From CALECP01 sp964389925 (GTDB taxonomy: Bacteria > Chloroflexota > Anaerolineae > Promineifilales > Promineifilaceae): DNA of 64,000 nt. Below the pieces are notes generated by a model, which ran no database searches, was not told the origin of the DNA, and was given only the letters and a program-made list of their open reading frames with translations. Both the position numbers and the translations under genes were made by a program. Location of the stretch: assembly GCA_964389925.1 (NCBI GenBank), contig CAYMGE010000020.1, positions 1-64,000 on the forward strand, in the 5' to 3' direction. Shown one piece after another: positions 54,317-64,000 of the stretch; position 1 is the first letter of the stretch, and each line of letters begins with the position of its first letter.

Positions 54317-55422
54317 CTCGGTTGTAATTCAGGCTCTAAGAGGCGAGCGCGGATAGCCTGACGATTTTTCAATTCGTCCGAATTCATGCGTGTCACAACT
54401 TTAATGCTGTTCAATGAGTCGAGCAGCTCATTGCTGATCTCAACCGCATCATTGAACATTTTCTTTTGGCGTGCATCCAGCGACCGCTGTAAACCGATCT
54501 CGAGCAGCCGCATTTTGCTTTTGAGTTCGAGAACCTGCGGCTGGATGTCATAGCGGATGTCATCCATCACGTCTGCTTTGAGATTGGCAGACTCTTGTAG
54601 TGTCTGATTGACCTTGCGAATCTCTTCAGTCTGACTTGCCACAATTTGCTGCAAGTTTTCACGCTGATGCAACAACGTGCGTTGGCTATCTTTGAGAGCG
54701 TTCTCTGTCTGGCGGCGACGTGCAACCTCTGCCTGTAACGTTTGATTTGCGCTTGCCAACTCAATAGTACGAGCAGCAACTCGCTCTTCGAGTTGGGCCT
54801 GAGCCTCTTCTAAGCTGTGGCGATGATTTTCCTGTTGCAAACGCAATCTGAAAAGGTGCATATATGTACGGGTACGAATTCGATTGACAAGGGTAGCGGC
54901 GACAATTGCCATCACTATCCCAATTGCAAAATGCAACCAAGCATCGGCAATGCCATAGCTAATCGCAATAAATAACCAGCCAAAAAATGCACTACCAACA
55001 GTTAGCCAATACCAAAGCGGCGAAAGAAAAAACGCACCGACTGCAACGATGACCAGCAAGATATTTGAGCTTTGCAGTGGATCGCCCGTGATGGCGACGT
55101 GTAACAAGCTGTTGATAAGCGCGATGACACCAAACAATCCCGCCAAACTGTGCGCTGTGTTTGCAGAAAATTTCCCTCCGCGCAACAGCGCATAGATAAG
55201 GAAAAATATGAGCGATGAGATTGCCGCGACTGGAACCAGTACCGCCTGAAACTGTGATTCGAGCAGGATAAAATGGGCGACAGCTAGCGCAAGATAGAGA
55301 CCGCCTAGACTCGCAGCGGCCGATGGCAGTGATTGAATTAGGTTTTCAGAAAGCGCAGTTTGGATGTCGATCGATGTCGGTTCATAAGGACGAACATCGG
55401 CCGATGTGATCATGTTATTCAT
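54313..55422 (-). CDS. Membrane protein with coiled coil and degenerate histidine-kinase-like end
   Basis: 369 aa. Five or six transmembrane helices (about 35-185) are followed by a long coiled coil (about 195-290; QLEERVAARTIELASANQTL) and a helical C-terminal part (about 290-350) that resembles a HisKA dimerisation domain. Where a kinase would have SHELRTPL this protein has DDIRYDIQPQ, without His, and no ATP-binding domain follows. It may be a scaffold or an inactive partner of a kinase elsewhere. Confidence 0.6.
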   Translation of the reverse strand: MNNMITSADVRPYEPTSIDIQTALSENLIQSLPSAAASLGGLYLALAVAHFILLESQFQAVLVPVAAISSLIFFLIYALLRGGKFSANTAHSLAGLFGVIALINSLLHVAITGDPLQSSNILLVIVAVGAFFLSPLWYWLTVGSAFFGWLFIAISYGIADAWLHFAIGIVMAIVAATLVNRIRTRTYMHLFRLRLQQENHRHSLEEAQAQLEERVAARTIELASANQTLQAEVARRRQTENALKDSQRTLLHQRENLQQIVASQTEEIRKVNQTLQESANLKADVMDDIRYDIQPQVLELKSKMRLLEIGLQRSLDARQKKMFNDAVEISNELLDSLNSIKVVTRMNSDELKNRQAIRARLLEPELQPS

Positions 55423-55615
55423 AGCGTACCTCTACACGCAGATTATCCGACGATCATTACAAACTATATTTCCTTCCCAAAACCTTTTGTACTAACGACC
55501 TAAATTTGGTGAGGCAGTTTCTGCGAAATAAGTCAGGTGAAAATCGGGGGTTTTGCCCTCATAAATCACCCGAAACAAAATACACGGAAATATATGCTCA
55601 GGTACTTAACATGAG

Positions 55616-58600
55616 TTAATCACTTTTGATAGATCGTCTGAGCATAACCCAAGTCGTTAGCAACATAACGAGACTGAGCGCCAGCCAAACGGTCTCAGTT
55701 GAGGTGCTTGTCTCGGCCGATCCCAACCCCACCATCGTCGCACCCGGCGCGAAGAAGGCAAAATCAACCGTCAAATTGACATTCCCATTGACCCGACCCG
55801 CTGGTGTTGCATCCACCTCAGTGGTTGGTTCGTCCAAGCGTCCCAGCGAGACACGGTTTGAAGTTACACCTTCACTTTGCGGTTGTGTCGTGTCGATGCC
55901 ATTCTCGTCGGCCGTGTGATCACTTCCGTTATCACCACCGCCATCTCGATCTTGCGCTGAGAAATATGGCACATCATTCCCCTGATCCCACAAACTGCCG
56001 TCGCTCTGGAAATTGGTCGCAGGGATGTGAATGTAGTACTCACCTTCTGGCAGCATATCGAACAGATAGTATCCATTGACCGTTACTGTTGTCGTAATCA
56101 GCGTATCATCGTTGAGATTAAAGACGTTGTCGCCGGTATCGCGGTAAAGCTGTACGGTCACGCCATTGATCCCGCTTTCATCCCCGTCAAATATACCATT
56201 GTTGGCGTTGCCGGCCGCACCACTGTCATCCCAAATCAAGTTGCCAATTGCCAGCGGTTGGAAAACACCGAAATCGACCGTCGGCTCGCGCTCACTTGCG
56301 TCGAGCGTGATGGGGACACTTTCGATGCCGTCGGAGATGTCATCATCCCCATTGTCATCCGTTGCCGTGCCATCGTCCGCCCCTTGCCCAACGCTGCTGA
56401 TTGCGCCCTCATACGTGCCACCCGTGCCAAAAACGCCGCCATCTTCCCAGTTGCTGCGCTCTAGTCTGACGATGTAACTGCCAGTGGATAGATCGGTGAA
56501 TTGGTAGAAGCCCGTGATCGTCGTCGTTGCCGTGATCGGTTGACCTTTCTCATTGAGAACGTTGCTGCCTTTCTCATCCAGCAACGCGATTGCAATCCCT
56601 TCAATGCCCGATTCACCATCGTCCTGAACGCCATTCGCATTGTCGTCAAACCAGACGCGGTCGCCGAGTTCGGCCGATGGCGTATTTGGACTTAGCGTAA
56701 ACCCAAAGTCAATCGTCGGATGATCGACATCGGTGACAGTCACAACCGTGCCAGACGGGTCGTGGCTCATGTTGTCATTCGTTGCAGGATCATTGTCGCT
56801 ACTAATCAACGTCCCCGATGGCACATAGCCAACTGGTGTGCCGACTGTCACCGTATAAGTCGCATTGGCTGACACAGTAATCGTGTAAATACCATTTGCG
56901 TCTGTCACGCCTGTGTAGATCGTGCCATCTGCGCTGGTTGCTGTCACAGTTGTGTTGGTCACAGGTGTTGTCGCGCCCGTCAGTGCGTTGCCATCGCTGT
57001 CATCTTCAATCCAAACATAGTTGCCAATCTCGACGGTTTGGTAGAAGCCAAAATCGACGGTCAGGTTGGTATCGTTGTCAGTGTCGCCGTCGTCGATCGG
57101 TTCTGTGCCGACGGTCAGGCTGATAGCGGTGCTGACGACACCGTGACCGCTCAGGGGTGCGCCGTTGTCGTCTGTATTGCTGGGGTCGTCGTCGGGATCG
57201 GCCGATCCCACCGTATTCTGCCACCCCGCCAACACACCACCATCATCAAAGTTACTCTGCGCCACCTGCACGACGTAATCTCCATCCATCAACCCATCAA
57301 AGCGATAGTCGCCTGTCGCCCCGCTGAATACGAGGTCTAAATACTCATCGACACTCGGCGTAAATGCGTTATCTCTGTCTGTGTCGCGGTAGAGATAGAG
57401 CAGCACATTGGAAATCCCTAATTCGCCATCATCTTGCTGTCCGTTGCGATTGTCATCATGCCAAATGCGGTCGCCCACCGACACACCAAAATCTTCACCA
57501 AAGTCGTAGCGTGCCGCTTGGTCACCCGATGCTATCCTGATTGTATTGAACGCATCTGTGCCATCCACGACACCGCCATTGCTGCCGAGAACTGCGCCCG
57601 TTGAAGTATAGGTAACAGGTTGCGTCTCAGTCAGGGCGTAATCGCCGGGATTGAGGCCTGTGAAGATGTAGAAGCCATCCTCATCTGTCTCGGTCATGAC
57701 ATTGACAGGCTCGCCAAAAATATCGTTGCCTTGCAAACGGATAGTAACACCGGGTAGTCCAGCCTCATCGTCCTCAAAGACAACATCTTCATCAACATCG
57801 TGCCAGACATAGCCAGAGAGTGTCGCCTTGCTGATCAAGACAGTGTTGGTGTGGTCGTCGCTGTTGTCCTGTTGGGTGACTTCATCACTCGTCGTGCTGA
57901 CGGTAGCGACGTTGTGCAACTGCTGACCGACAAAATCGGCATTGGTCGTAATCGCAACGGTCAAGGTGATGACATCCATTTCGCCAGAGGCGAGCGTACC
58001 AAGTCTGCCCCATGTCAACGTTTGACCGTTTTGGGATGAGATGGCAGGGGTTGCGCTGACAAAGGTGACACCTGTGGGCAGCACGTCGCTGACGCTGACA
58101 TTTTCGGCCGATGCCGTCCCATTATTCCCATAGCTCAACGTATACGTGATCGTCTGCCCCAACCCCGTCGTCGCGGGGCCGTCTTTGAGCAGATACACGT
58201 TGGTCAAGCTGCCCACATACGTCACCGCATCATCATCATTGTTCGTCAAGTCGGTTTCCTGCCGATCATTGCTGATCGTGGCGAGATTGAGCAGTGTTTC
58301 GTCTTCCTGACCCGCGTTGATCGTCGCCACGACGCTCAGTTCGCCCGTTGCGCCGACCGCCAAATCGCCGATATTCCACGTCAGAATCACGGGGTCATTT
58401 GCGCCACCTGTGCCGCTCGTGCTGGTGGGGGCGGGATCGGCCGAAACAAACGTCACACCCAACGGCAACACATCCTGCACGACCCCGTTGATCGCATCCT
58501 GCGGCCCATTATTGCCATAGCGCAACGTGTAGGTCAGCGTGTCGCCCACCAACGCCGTCGCTGTGTTGACCTGCTTTTCGATGTACAGGTCAGTCATCCG

Positions 58601-61600
58601 CACATTGATGCGGTCGCTGTCGTTGTTGTTGTCATAATTGGTTTCAGGCGTGGTCGTCTGAATGGCGACGTTGTTGTTTATCGGGTTTGCCGTCGCAGGG
58701 TCATCGACGCGCACGCGGAAAGTGAATTTGGCTCCTTCGCTCATGCGGAACGTCGTTGTCCAGCTACACAGTTCAGGTGTTTGGTACAAATCGCTCGTTT
58801 GGAAGTTGGCACGCAGTGCAATCGTCGGATATGTCGCTACGTCGAGTGTGGACAGGTTGATTCGGCTGCTGGCATCGGCCGATACACCCGTAAAACCCGC
58901 AATCGGGGATAGGCTTTGGTCGAGAATATCATAGGTGATAGCGGTCTCATCAGGCAGCGTTTGCTCGACGATCAGATAGCCCCAACTGCTCAATTCTCCC
59001 GCGCTTGGATAGAGGTCGGTTGGCGTAATCAGCGGCGAAATCACATTTGCAGGTGTTTGATACCCGTCATAAAGGTAGATGGCTGGCACACCATCCCCGC
59101 CAACTGCCAGCAAGTCATTCGTGCCATCTCCGTTATAGTCGGTTGGCAAAAACGTCTGCTCAAAGCTGTGTGTGTTGTAGATGACGGGGTCGCCAAACAC
59201 GCCGTTACCATTCCCATAATGCATCAGCACCGAACACGACTCACCGCCGCTGACCAAATCGGTAAAGCCGTCTCCATTGAGGTCAAGCGGCGTGATGCTG
59301 TCGAGATAGTCGCCACCTCGACAAGTCGTAAACGCAGTGGTGCTAATGAGGCTAAAACCACCGCTGCCGTTGTTGCCATAGAGATAGACGGTATCGTTGC
59401 GGACGATGAATACATCGCTATCCCCGTCCGCGTCATAATCGGCGACTTCCGGACGTTCCGCGCTCAGATAAGTGTGCCCCGTGAATGGGGTTGTGCGTGT
59501 GAAGTTCCCCGCGCCGTCGTTAATGTGTAGTTCGCTCGTCGTGGAGCCAAGCGCATTGCCACCGATCAAGATGTCGAGATCGCCATCGCCTTCTGCGTCG
59601 ATTGCGGCGGCATGATAGGCTCCCGTGAAGTTGGTCGGGAAGGTTCCTGTTCCGTCTACGCCATCGGCAAAGGTCAACTGACCGTCGCCATTGTTGATAA
59701 ATGCCTGTACGTCAAAGTCGGGTGTGTTGATGAGAATGAGGTCATCGTCGCCGTCGTTGTCGAAATCGGCCGAAACCGCCCGAATCGTATTGACCAAATG
59801 GGTCGCCACATCGCCCGGATCAGCGATTTGTGTATACGTCCCATCCCCATTGTTGCGATAGACGCGATTTGCCTCGCTCGACGACAACGCTGCGACCAAG
59901 TCGAGATCGCCGTCTGCGTCGATGTCGAGAGTGGTCATCGCGTTTAGGTTTGAACTGCTAAGGGTAACGATGTTGCTGTAGGTGTAGCCACCCGCACCAT
60001 CGTTGAGATACTGCCCAATATTCCGCTGATCGCTCAGAATGGGGTCGGTGTGTCCGTTGCCGTCCATGTCAGCCTGCATTCCGAGAAATGATTCATCAGA
60101 GTTGTTGGCAAAGGTGTTATCGCTACTGCCTGCGTCAAACTGTTGGTCTTCGATAGCGAGACAGATGTTGCCGTTGTTGCTGAGATAGAGTTCGTTGTTG
60201 CCAGCATAACCAAGCACGATGTCGAGAACGCCGTCGTTGTTGAAGTCGGCCGTTGCAATCGAGCGCGTGCCTCTGTTGCCAAAATCGTTGAATTCGGCCG
60301 ATTTCACAAACGCCCCCTGTCCATCATTCAAAAACAACTCATTCAAATACCCATTGGTCAATCCATCCCCCGTTAAGACATCGGCATCCCCATCCCCATC
60401 CGCATCAAACGCCTCAATCGCATAAGTAAACGTCTCGCCACCAAAAATCTCCTCACTACCGAGCGTAAAATTGCCACTGCCATCGTTGATCCACAAGTGA
60501 TTAAACTCCTCACTATTGGAATCACCGTTGCCAACGGCGACATCGAGATCGCCGTCCCGATCCACATCGAGTGCCACGATTGAGCGTGAGGCGGCATCAC
60601 CAAACGTATCGACAACCGTGATTGTGCCGTCCCCATTATTGATATAGAGCGCGTTTTGACCCGATCCAGCAACGGCCACATCGAGATCACCATCGCCATC
60701 GGCATCAAACGACTCGACTGCCCACGTATCGCCAGAGGGCAATGTGACCGAGCTTGCGATGTTTATAAAGTCAGTTCCTTCGACAGTCGTGCTAAAGTTG
60801 CCCGCGCCATCGTTGAACACGAGTTGATTTTGACCGTGATTGGCGAAGAGCAAATCTTGATCGCCGTCACTGTCCGCGTCGAGCGCGGCGACACCATACC
60901 ATTCGTCAGATGGCGCAAAACTGCTCTGGAAGCTGAAGTTGCCCGACCCATCGTTGAGCAAAACTTGCCCTTCCTCATCACTGTTGGCAACCGCGAGATC
61001 GAGGTCACCGTCGTTGTCCGCATCAAACGCGATTACGTCAGTCGCCTGTGATTTTGTGATCTGATCGATGAGGACGGGTCTTGTGCCATCGAGGTTGAGA
61101 TAAACCAAGATGCCTGTCGCGTTGCCGACGACGAGATCAGGGAGGCCATCGTTGTTGAAATCGGCCGCAACCACCGCGTTCGTAATCTGCGCCCCATCAT
61201 CGTTAAAGTTACGCGAACTGCTGTAGCGCGTCGGTGGCACAATGTTGGTTAGACGACCTTGTTGCCAGTCGGTCGCCGTGCTTTGATTGAAGAAGGTGCT
61301 GGGTGCGGGGAGTGGGCTTTGGAAGCGCACGTCAAAGCGAGTCGGATTGCTCTCTGATGGTGAGAACGAGACGAGCGATCCCTCTGGCACTTGCAGCGAA
61401 CTCGGCACATAGCTCGTCCCATCGGGGATGATTTCGCTAATCACGACATCTTCTGCATCGATGTTGCCGATGTTGCCATATTCGATTGTGTAGGTCAGGA
61501 TGTTGCCCGCCTCTGTCCAAAAGTCATCGCCCGTCTCAGCATCGACAACCGACTTGTTGACAAACAGATCGGTGCGATAGACGCTCACGCTACTGTCGTC

Positions 61601-63997
61601 ATAATTGTTGCCGAGAAATTCCTCAGCGGGATCACCATCTTGATAACGGTCAGTGATAATGGCGGCATTATTTTCAAGCGTCGTGCCGTCTGCCACATCG
61701 CTGTTAATCGTCACGATTAGCTGGAATGAGCCTTCCGCACCCGGTGGCAAACCGACGCGCCGATAGAAGAGCGGGTCACTGACATCGCTGTTGTTGCCGA
61801 GATACCAGGTCATCGTCCCCTGATCGAAGGTGACGGGAACGGGGTCGCTGTAAGCTGCGTTGCCGCTGTCGTGATCGACGGGGGAAATGCCGTTGCCATT
61901 GCTGTCGATTAGCTCGACGACTTCAAAGCTGTGGCTGTCAAACGTCACGCCAGCAGGTAGCGTTTCAGTGATTTTGACCCCATAGGCAGTTTCTGGCCCC
62001 GTGTTGGCAAATTCAATCGTGTAGATCAGCGTTTCGCCCGGTGCTGTGCCGGGAAAGCCGCCTTCGATGGAGCCGCTTTTTGTCAGGGCAAGATCGAGGC
62101 CGGGTACGCGGGTGGTGGCATCGGCCGAATTATTCGTCACATCATCATCGACTGTCTCACTATCAATCGTCACGTCGTTGGTCAGGGCAGCTCCCGCTGG
62201 CGGCGTGGTCGCGTCGATGGGGTTGACCAGTTGGGTCGTGATGGCGATGTTAAACGGCCCTGCATTTCGCAGCAGGTCGCCCACCGCATAAGCGATATGC
62301 ACCACGTCGATGCCGCTCGGATCGGCCGTCCAGCCATTGTTGGTCGGGTTGCCAATCTCAAATGTTGGCACATTGGACGGGGCGTTGTCATGATAGTAGG
62401 CGGTCACACCCGCAGGCAAACTGTTGCGGATAAAGCTGACATCGACGACATCATCATTGTCCCAATCGGGCAGCGTGTCGATCAGGTATACGCCCATCGC
62501 GTCCGCGTTGTTTTTGTTCAGATAGGTGATCGTCCAGTTGACAAAGGCGCCCGCTTCGGTGAAGGCGGGAACGGTCTTGAAAACGGTTGGATCGGGGAAG
62601 GGCAGCCGTACAGAAGCGTCATCGCTGTTGGGATGTACGTCCACTTCGGGGGTATCGGTGCTGGTGGTGATGGTGTTTGTCAACGTGTCGCCCGGATTGC
62701 CGCTGTTGACGATGGCTTGATAGGTGAAGAAGATGCTGCCAGAGTTGGCGGGGAGCAAGCCAGCGGGCTGCCCCGTCTGTTGGATGGCGTTGCCGTTAGC
62801 AGCCGACCAGACGAGCGTGCCACTGCCGACTGGCTCACCAATTGTGTAGCCGCTGGTCAACATTTGGACGCTGTTGCTGACATAGCTCATGCCGGGTGCG
62901 AGAACGTCGCTGATGAGGGTGTTTTCGGCCGAAAATCCCCCTTCATTGCTCAAACGAATCAGATACGTCACTGTGTCGCCGACGTTGGGCTGGGGATTAT
63001 CGGCCGATTTGATGATCCACAAATCGGGGTTCTGTACCTCAACCGTATGGTCAGAGCAGACATAGACCGTCCCATTCACATTGGTCGCCGTCCCGCAAAC
63101 GTTGTTAGTCAAAAATGTGCCATTTGGTGCAGAATCAGCACGCGCCGTAATGGTGATGCGCCCGCCTTCAAGCGTCGCCAAATCGCCACCGCGATAGTCG
63201 TCCGCGATGCGGAAGATCAGCGTCGTCGTCCCGTCGGGATTGTTGATCGTCTGTGAGGGGACGCTGCCCGTTGCAATGCCAGATGCGCCGTTGGCAGTCG
63301 CCGCCGCGTTCCACGTATGGGTCGCGCTGACAAAGCTGACCCCTGCTGGCAAAACGTCTTCGATCACGACGACATCATCGGCCGAACCCGAATTGTTGTA
63401 GTAGTCGATATACCACTCAAAGTCAGCTCCCGCCACGATCACGTCTGACCCCGTTTTGGCTAAATACAGTCCCGGTGTCTCCTCAATCGTCGTGCGAACC
63501 TCGTTGCCAATTGCCTGTAAAAGCTCGTTGGAGAAGATCGCCGCTTCGTTGAAAATCAACACACCCGCATTTGAATCGACTTGTGCCGCGCCGCGATCTT
63601 CATCATTGCGGACAAAAAAGCTGACGTTGCGCGTGTCGTTGATCGGGAATTGGGGTGGTGAAACGGATTGGTCATCGACGAGCCATGCGATCCACGTCGT
63701 TTGCTCTCCGAATGGGCTTGTCCAGCGTTGGGTTCCCGCGTCGTAGGTGGCGGGGGTGAAGTGGGTGGCGATTTCGGCCGAATCAAAGCGATCCACCACC
63801 GACAACTCCAACGGCAAATCGGGGAACGTTTTATCGGTCACATAGACCTGCTCCCCATTCGGCCCCGTCGCATAATCAAACACCATGCGGTCAGGAATCC
63901 GATCCACGACAAACGTTCCCGTCGTTGGGCCGTCCCCGATGTTGTTAAACGTCAGACGATATTCCAAATCGCCACCACCGGGAATCACATCCAGCAC
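55616..63997 (-). CDS. Giant surface protein: DUF11, FG-GAP propellers, SdrD-B repeats (5' end outside window)
   Basis: At least 2793 residues; the N terminus lies beyond the right edge. Order: several DUF11 repeats (to about residue 930; DLFVNKSVVDAETGD and relatives), a block of 14 FG-GAP/VCBS units with calcium motifs DxDxDGxxD (about 936-1650), the remainder of the interrupted DUF11 unit, two more DUF11 repeats, five SdrD-B-like domains (VSVGDRIWHDDNRNGQQDDG; AELGDRVWFDDNANGVQDDG), then a C-terminal transmembrane helix (TVWLALSLVMLLTTWVML) with a basic RRSIKSD tail. No LPXTG motif. It is probably a cell-surface adhesion or matrix protein held by the C-terminal helix. Confidence 0.9.
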   Translation of the reverse strand: MLDVIPGGGDLEYRLTFNNIGDGPTTGTFVVDRIPDRMVFDYATGPNGEQVYVTDKTFPDLPLELSVVDRFDSAEIATHFTPATYDAGTQRWTSPFGEQTTWIAWLVDDQSVSPPQFPINDTRNVSFFVRNDEDRGAAQVDSNAGVLIFNEAAIFSNELLQAIGNEVRTTIEETPGLYLAKTGSDVIVAGADFEWYIDYYNNSGSADDVVVIEDVLPAGVSFVSATHTWNAAATANGASGIATGSVPSQTINNPDGTTTLIFRIADDYRGGDLATLEGGRITITARADSAPNGTFLTNNVCGTATNVNGTVYVCSDHTVEVQNPDLWIIKSADNPQPNVGDTVTYLIRLSNEGGFSAENTLISDVLAPGMSYVSNSVQMLTSGYTIGEPVGSGTLVWSAANGNAIQQTGQPAGLLPANSGSIFFTYQAIVNSGNPGDTLTNTITTSTDTPEVDVHPNSDDASVRLPFPDPTVFKTVPAFTEAGAFVNWTITYLNKNNADAMGVYLIDTLPDWDNDDVVDVSFIRNSLPAGVTAYYHDNAPSNVPTFEIGNPTNNGWTADPSGIDVVHIAYAVGDLLRNAGPFNIAITTQLVNPIDATTPPAGAALTNDVTIDSETVDDDVTNNSADATTRVPGLDLALTKSGSIEGGFPGTAPGETLIYTIEFANTGPETAYGVKITETLPAGVTFDSHSFEVVELIDSNGNGISPVDHDSGNAAYSDPVPVTFDQGTMTWYLGNNSDVSDPLFYRRVGLPPGAEGSFQLIVTINSDVADGTTLENNAAIITDRYQDGDPAEEFLGNNYDDSSVSVYRTDLFVNKSVVDAETGDDFWTEAGNILTYTIEYGNIGNIDAEDVVISEIIPDGTSYVPSSLQVPEGSLVSFSPSESNPTRFDVRFQSPLPAPSTFFNQSTATDWQQGRLTNIVPPTRYSSSRNFNDDGAQITNAVVAADFNNDGLPDLVVGNATGILVYLNLDGTRPVLIDQITKSQATDVIAFDADNDGDLDLAVANSDEEGQVLLNDGSGNFSFQSSFAPSDEWYGVAALDADSDGDQDLLFANHGQNQLVFNDGAGNFSTTVEGTDFINIASSVTLPSGDTWAVESFDADGDGDLDVAVAGSGQNALYINNGDGTITVVDTFGDAASRSIVALDVDRDGDLDVAVGNGDSNSEEFNHLWINDGSGNFTLGSEEIFGGETFTYAIEAFDADGDGDADVLTGDGLTNGYLNELFLNDGQGAFVKSAEFNDFGNRGTRSIATADFNNDGVLDIVLGYAGNNELYLSNNGNICLAIEDQQFDAGSSDNTFANNSDESFLGMQADMDGNGHTDPILSDQRNIGQYLNDGAGGYTYSNIVTLSSSNLNAMTTLDIDADGDLDLVAALSSSEANRVYRNNGDGTYTQIADPGDVATHLVNTIRAVSADFDNDGDDDLILINTPDFDVQAFINNGDGQLTFADGVDGTGTFPTNFTGAYHAAAIDAEGDGDLDILIGGNALGSTTSELHINDGAGNFTRTTPFTGHTYLSAERPEVADYDADGDSDVFIVRNDTVYLYGNNGSGGFSLISTTAFTTCRGGDYLDSITPLDLNGDGFTDLVSGGESCSVLMHYGNGNGVFGDPVIYNTHSFEQTFLPTDYNGDGTNDLLAVGGDGVPAIYLYDGYQTPANVISPLITPTDLYPSAGELSSWGYLIVEQTLPDETAITYDILDQSLSPIAGFTGVSADASSRINLSTLDVATYPTIALRANFQTSDLYQTPELCSWTTTFRMSEGAKFTFRVRVDDPATANPINNNVAIQTTTPETNYDNNNDSDRINVRMTDLYIEKQVNTATALVGDTLTYTLRYGNNGPQDAINGVVQDVLPLGVTFVSADPAPTSTSGTGGANDPVILTWNIGDLAVGATGELSVVATINAGQEDETLLNLATISNDRQETDLTNNDDDAVTYVGSLTNVYLLKDGPATTGLGQTITYTLSYGNNGTASAENVSVSDVLPTGVTFVSATPAISSQNGQTLTWGRLGTLASGEMDVITLTVAITTNADFVGQQLHNVATVSTTSDEVTQQDNSDDHTNTVLISKATLSGYVWHDVDEDVVFEDDEAGLPGVTIRLQGNDIFGEPVNVMTETDEDGFYIFTGLNPGDYALTETQPVTYTSTGAVLGSNGGVVDGTDAFNTIRIASGDQAARYDFGEDFGVSVGDRIWHDDNRNGQQDDGELGISNVLLYLYRDTDRDNAFTPSVDEYLDLVFSGATGDYRFDGLMDGDYVVQVAQSNFDDGGVLAGWQNTVGSADPDDDPSNTDDNGAPLSGHGVVSTAISLTVGTEPIDDGDTDNDTNLTVDFGFYQTVEIGNYVWIEDDSDGNALTGATTPVTNTTVTATSADGTIYTGVTDANGIYTITVSANATYTVTVGTPVGYVPSGTLISSDNDPATNDNMSHDPSGTVVTVTDVDHPTIDFGFTLSPNTPSAELGDRVWFDDNANGVQDDGESGIEGIAIALLDEKGSNVLNEKGQPITATTTITGFYQFTDLSTGSYIVRLERSNWEDGGVFGTGGTYEGAISSVGQGADDGTATDDNGDDDISDGIESVPITLDASEREPTVDFGVFQPLAIGNLIWDDSGAAGNANNGIFDGDESGINGVTVQLYRDTGDNVFNLNDDTLITTTVTVNGYYLFDMLPEGEYYIHIPATNFQSDGSLWDQGNDVPYFSAQDRDGGGDNGSDHTADENGIDTTQPQSEGVTSNRVSLGRLDEPTTEVDATPAGRVNGNVNLTVDFAFFAPGATMVGLGSAETSTSTETVWLALSLVMLLTTWVMLRRSIKSD

Positions 63998-64000
63998 ATC

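Noticed and set aside
62231..63256. 341-codon open frame opposite the giant surface gene
   Set aside because: Shadow of the Asp/Gly/Thr-rich repeat coding on the minus strand; no recognisable domain or RBS.

Overview
The window most resembles a chromosomal piece of a Chloroflexota bacterium (Anaerolineae/Ardenticatenia-like). This is inferred from gene content: a TIGR03960 radical SAM protein, a PucR regulator, a BMP lipoprotein, a giant DUF11/SdrD-B surface protein, XisH/XisI, and an anticodon pair Ile(GAT)-Ala(TGC) in the rRNA spacer. No 16S identification could be run. Base composition is close to balanced. The dominant host signature is the palindrome TCGGCCGA: by eye about 130 copies of the core CGGCCG and about 65 of the full octamer, on both strands and mostly inside genes. 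Stretches lacking it coincide with genes that look acquired.

Layout. 1-3.6 kb: rRNA operon (16S 3' end, tRNA-Ile, tRNA-Ala, 23S, 5S) with a pre-23S processing stem and a terminator. 3.6-12.5 kb: housekeeping and metabolic genes (di-haem peroxidase, proline-racemase-like enzyme, DM13 protein, methyltransferase, acyl-CoA ligase, AI-2E-type membrane protein with an overlapping 56-codon gene, RadC, FecR-like protein). 12.5-14.3 kb: an AT-richer restriction-modification pair. 14.3-28.5 kb: TIGR03960 radical SAM, XdhC, a BMP lipoprotein with two tandem binding domains, PEP-synthase-like protein, GT39-type glycosyltransferase, Rpn/DUF4351-like nuclease with a 27-bp minisatellite, a CobM-CbiG fusion, cytochrome P450, CobI and a membrane-anchored methyltransferase.

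28.6-35.5 kb is a probable conflict/defence island: a NERD-UvrD helicase, a small membrane protein with an operator-like palindrome, a MITE-like nested inverted repeat, a CHAT protease-NB-ARC-TPR protein whose composition switches abruptly mid-gene, then a leaderless xisH-xisI pair followed by a decayed xisI tail. 35.5-41.6 kb: GNAT acetyltransferase divergent from recA with an SOS box between them, a LuxR regulator, a membrane Ser/Thr kinase with a repetitive Thr/Pro stalk, and a glycosyltransferase. 41.6-43.2 kb: an IS607-type element with a dead serine recombinase and an intact TnpB. 43.2-55.4 kb: PucR regulator, secreted protein, orphan histidine kinase, pyruvate dehydrogenase E1a-E1b-E2 operon without E3, glycosyltransferase, an enoyl-CoA hydratase relic, acetyltransferase, Trm9-like and TrmH methyltransferases, and a degenerate histidine-kinase-like membrane protein. 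55.6-64 kb: a giant surface protein, open at the right edge, in which 14 calcium-binding FG-GAP repeats interrupt a DUF11 domain.
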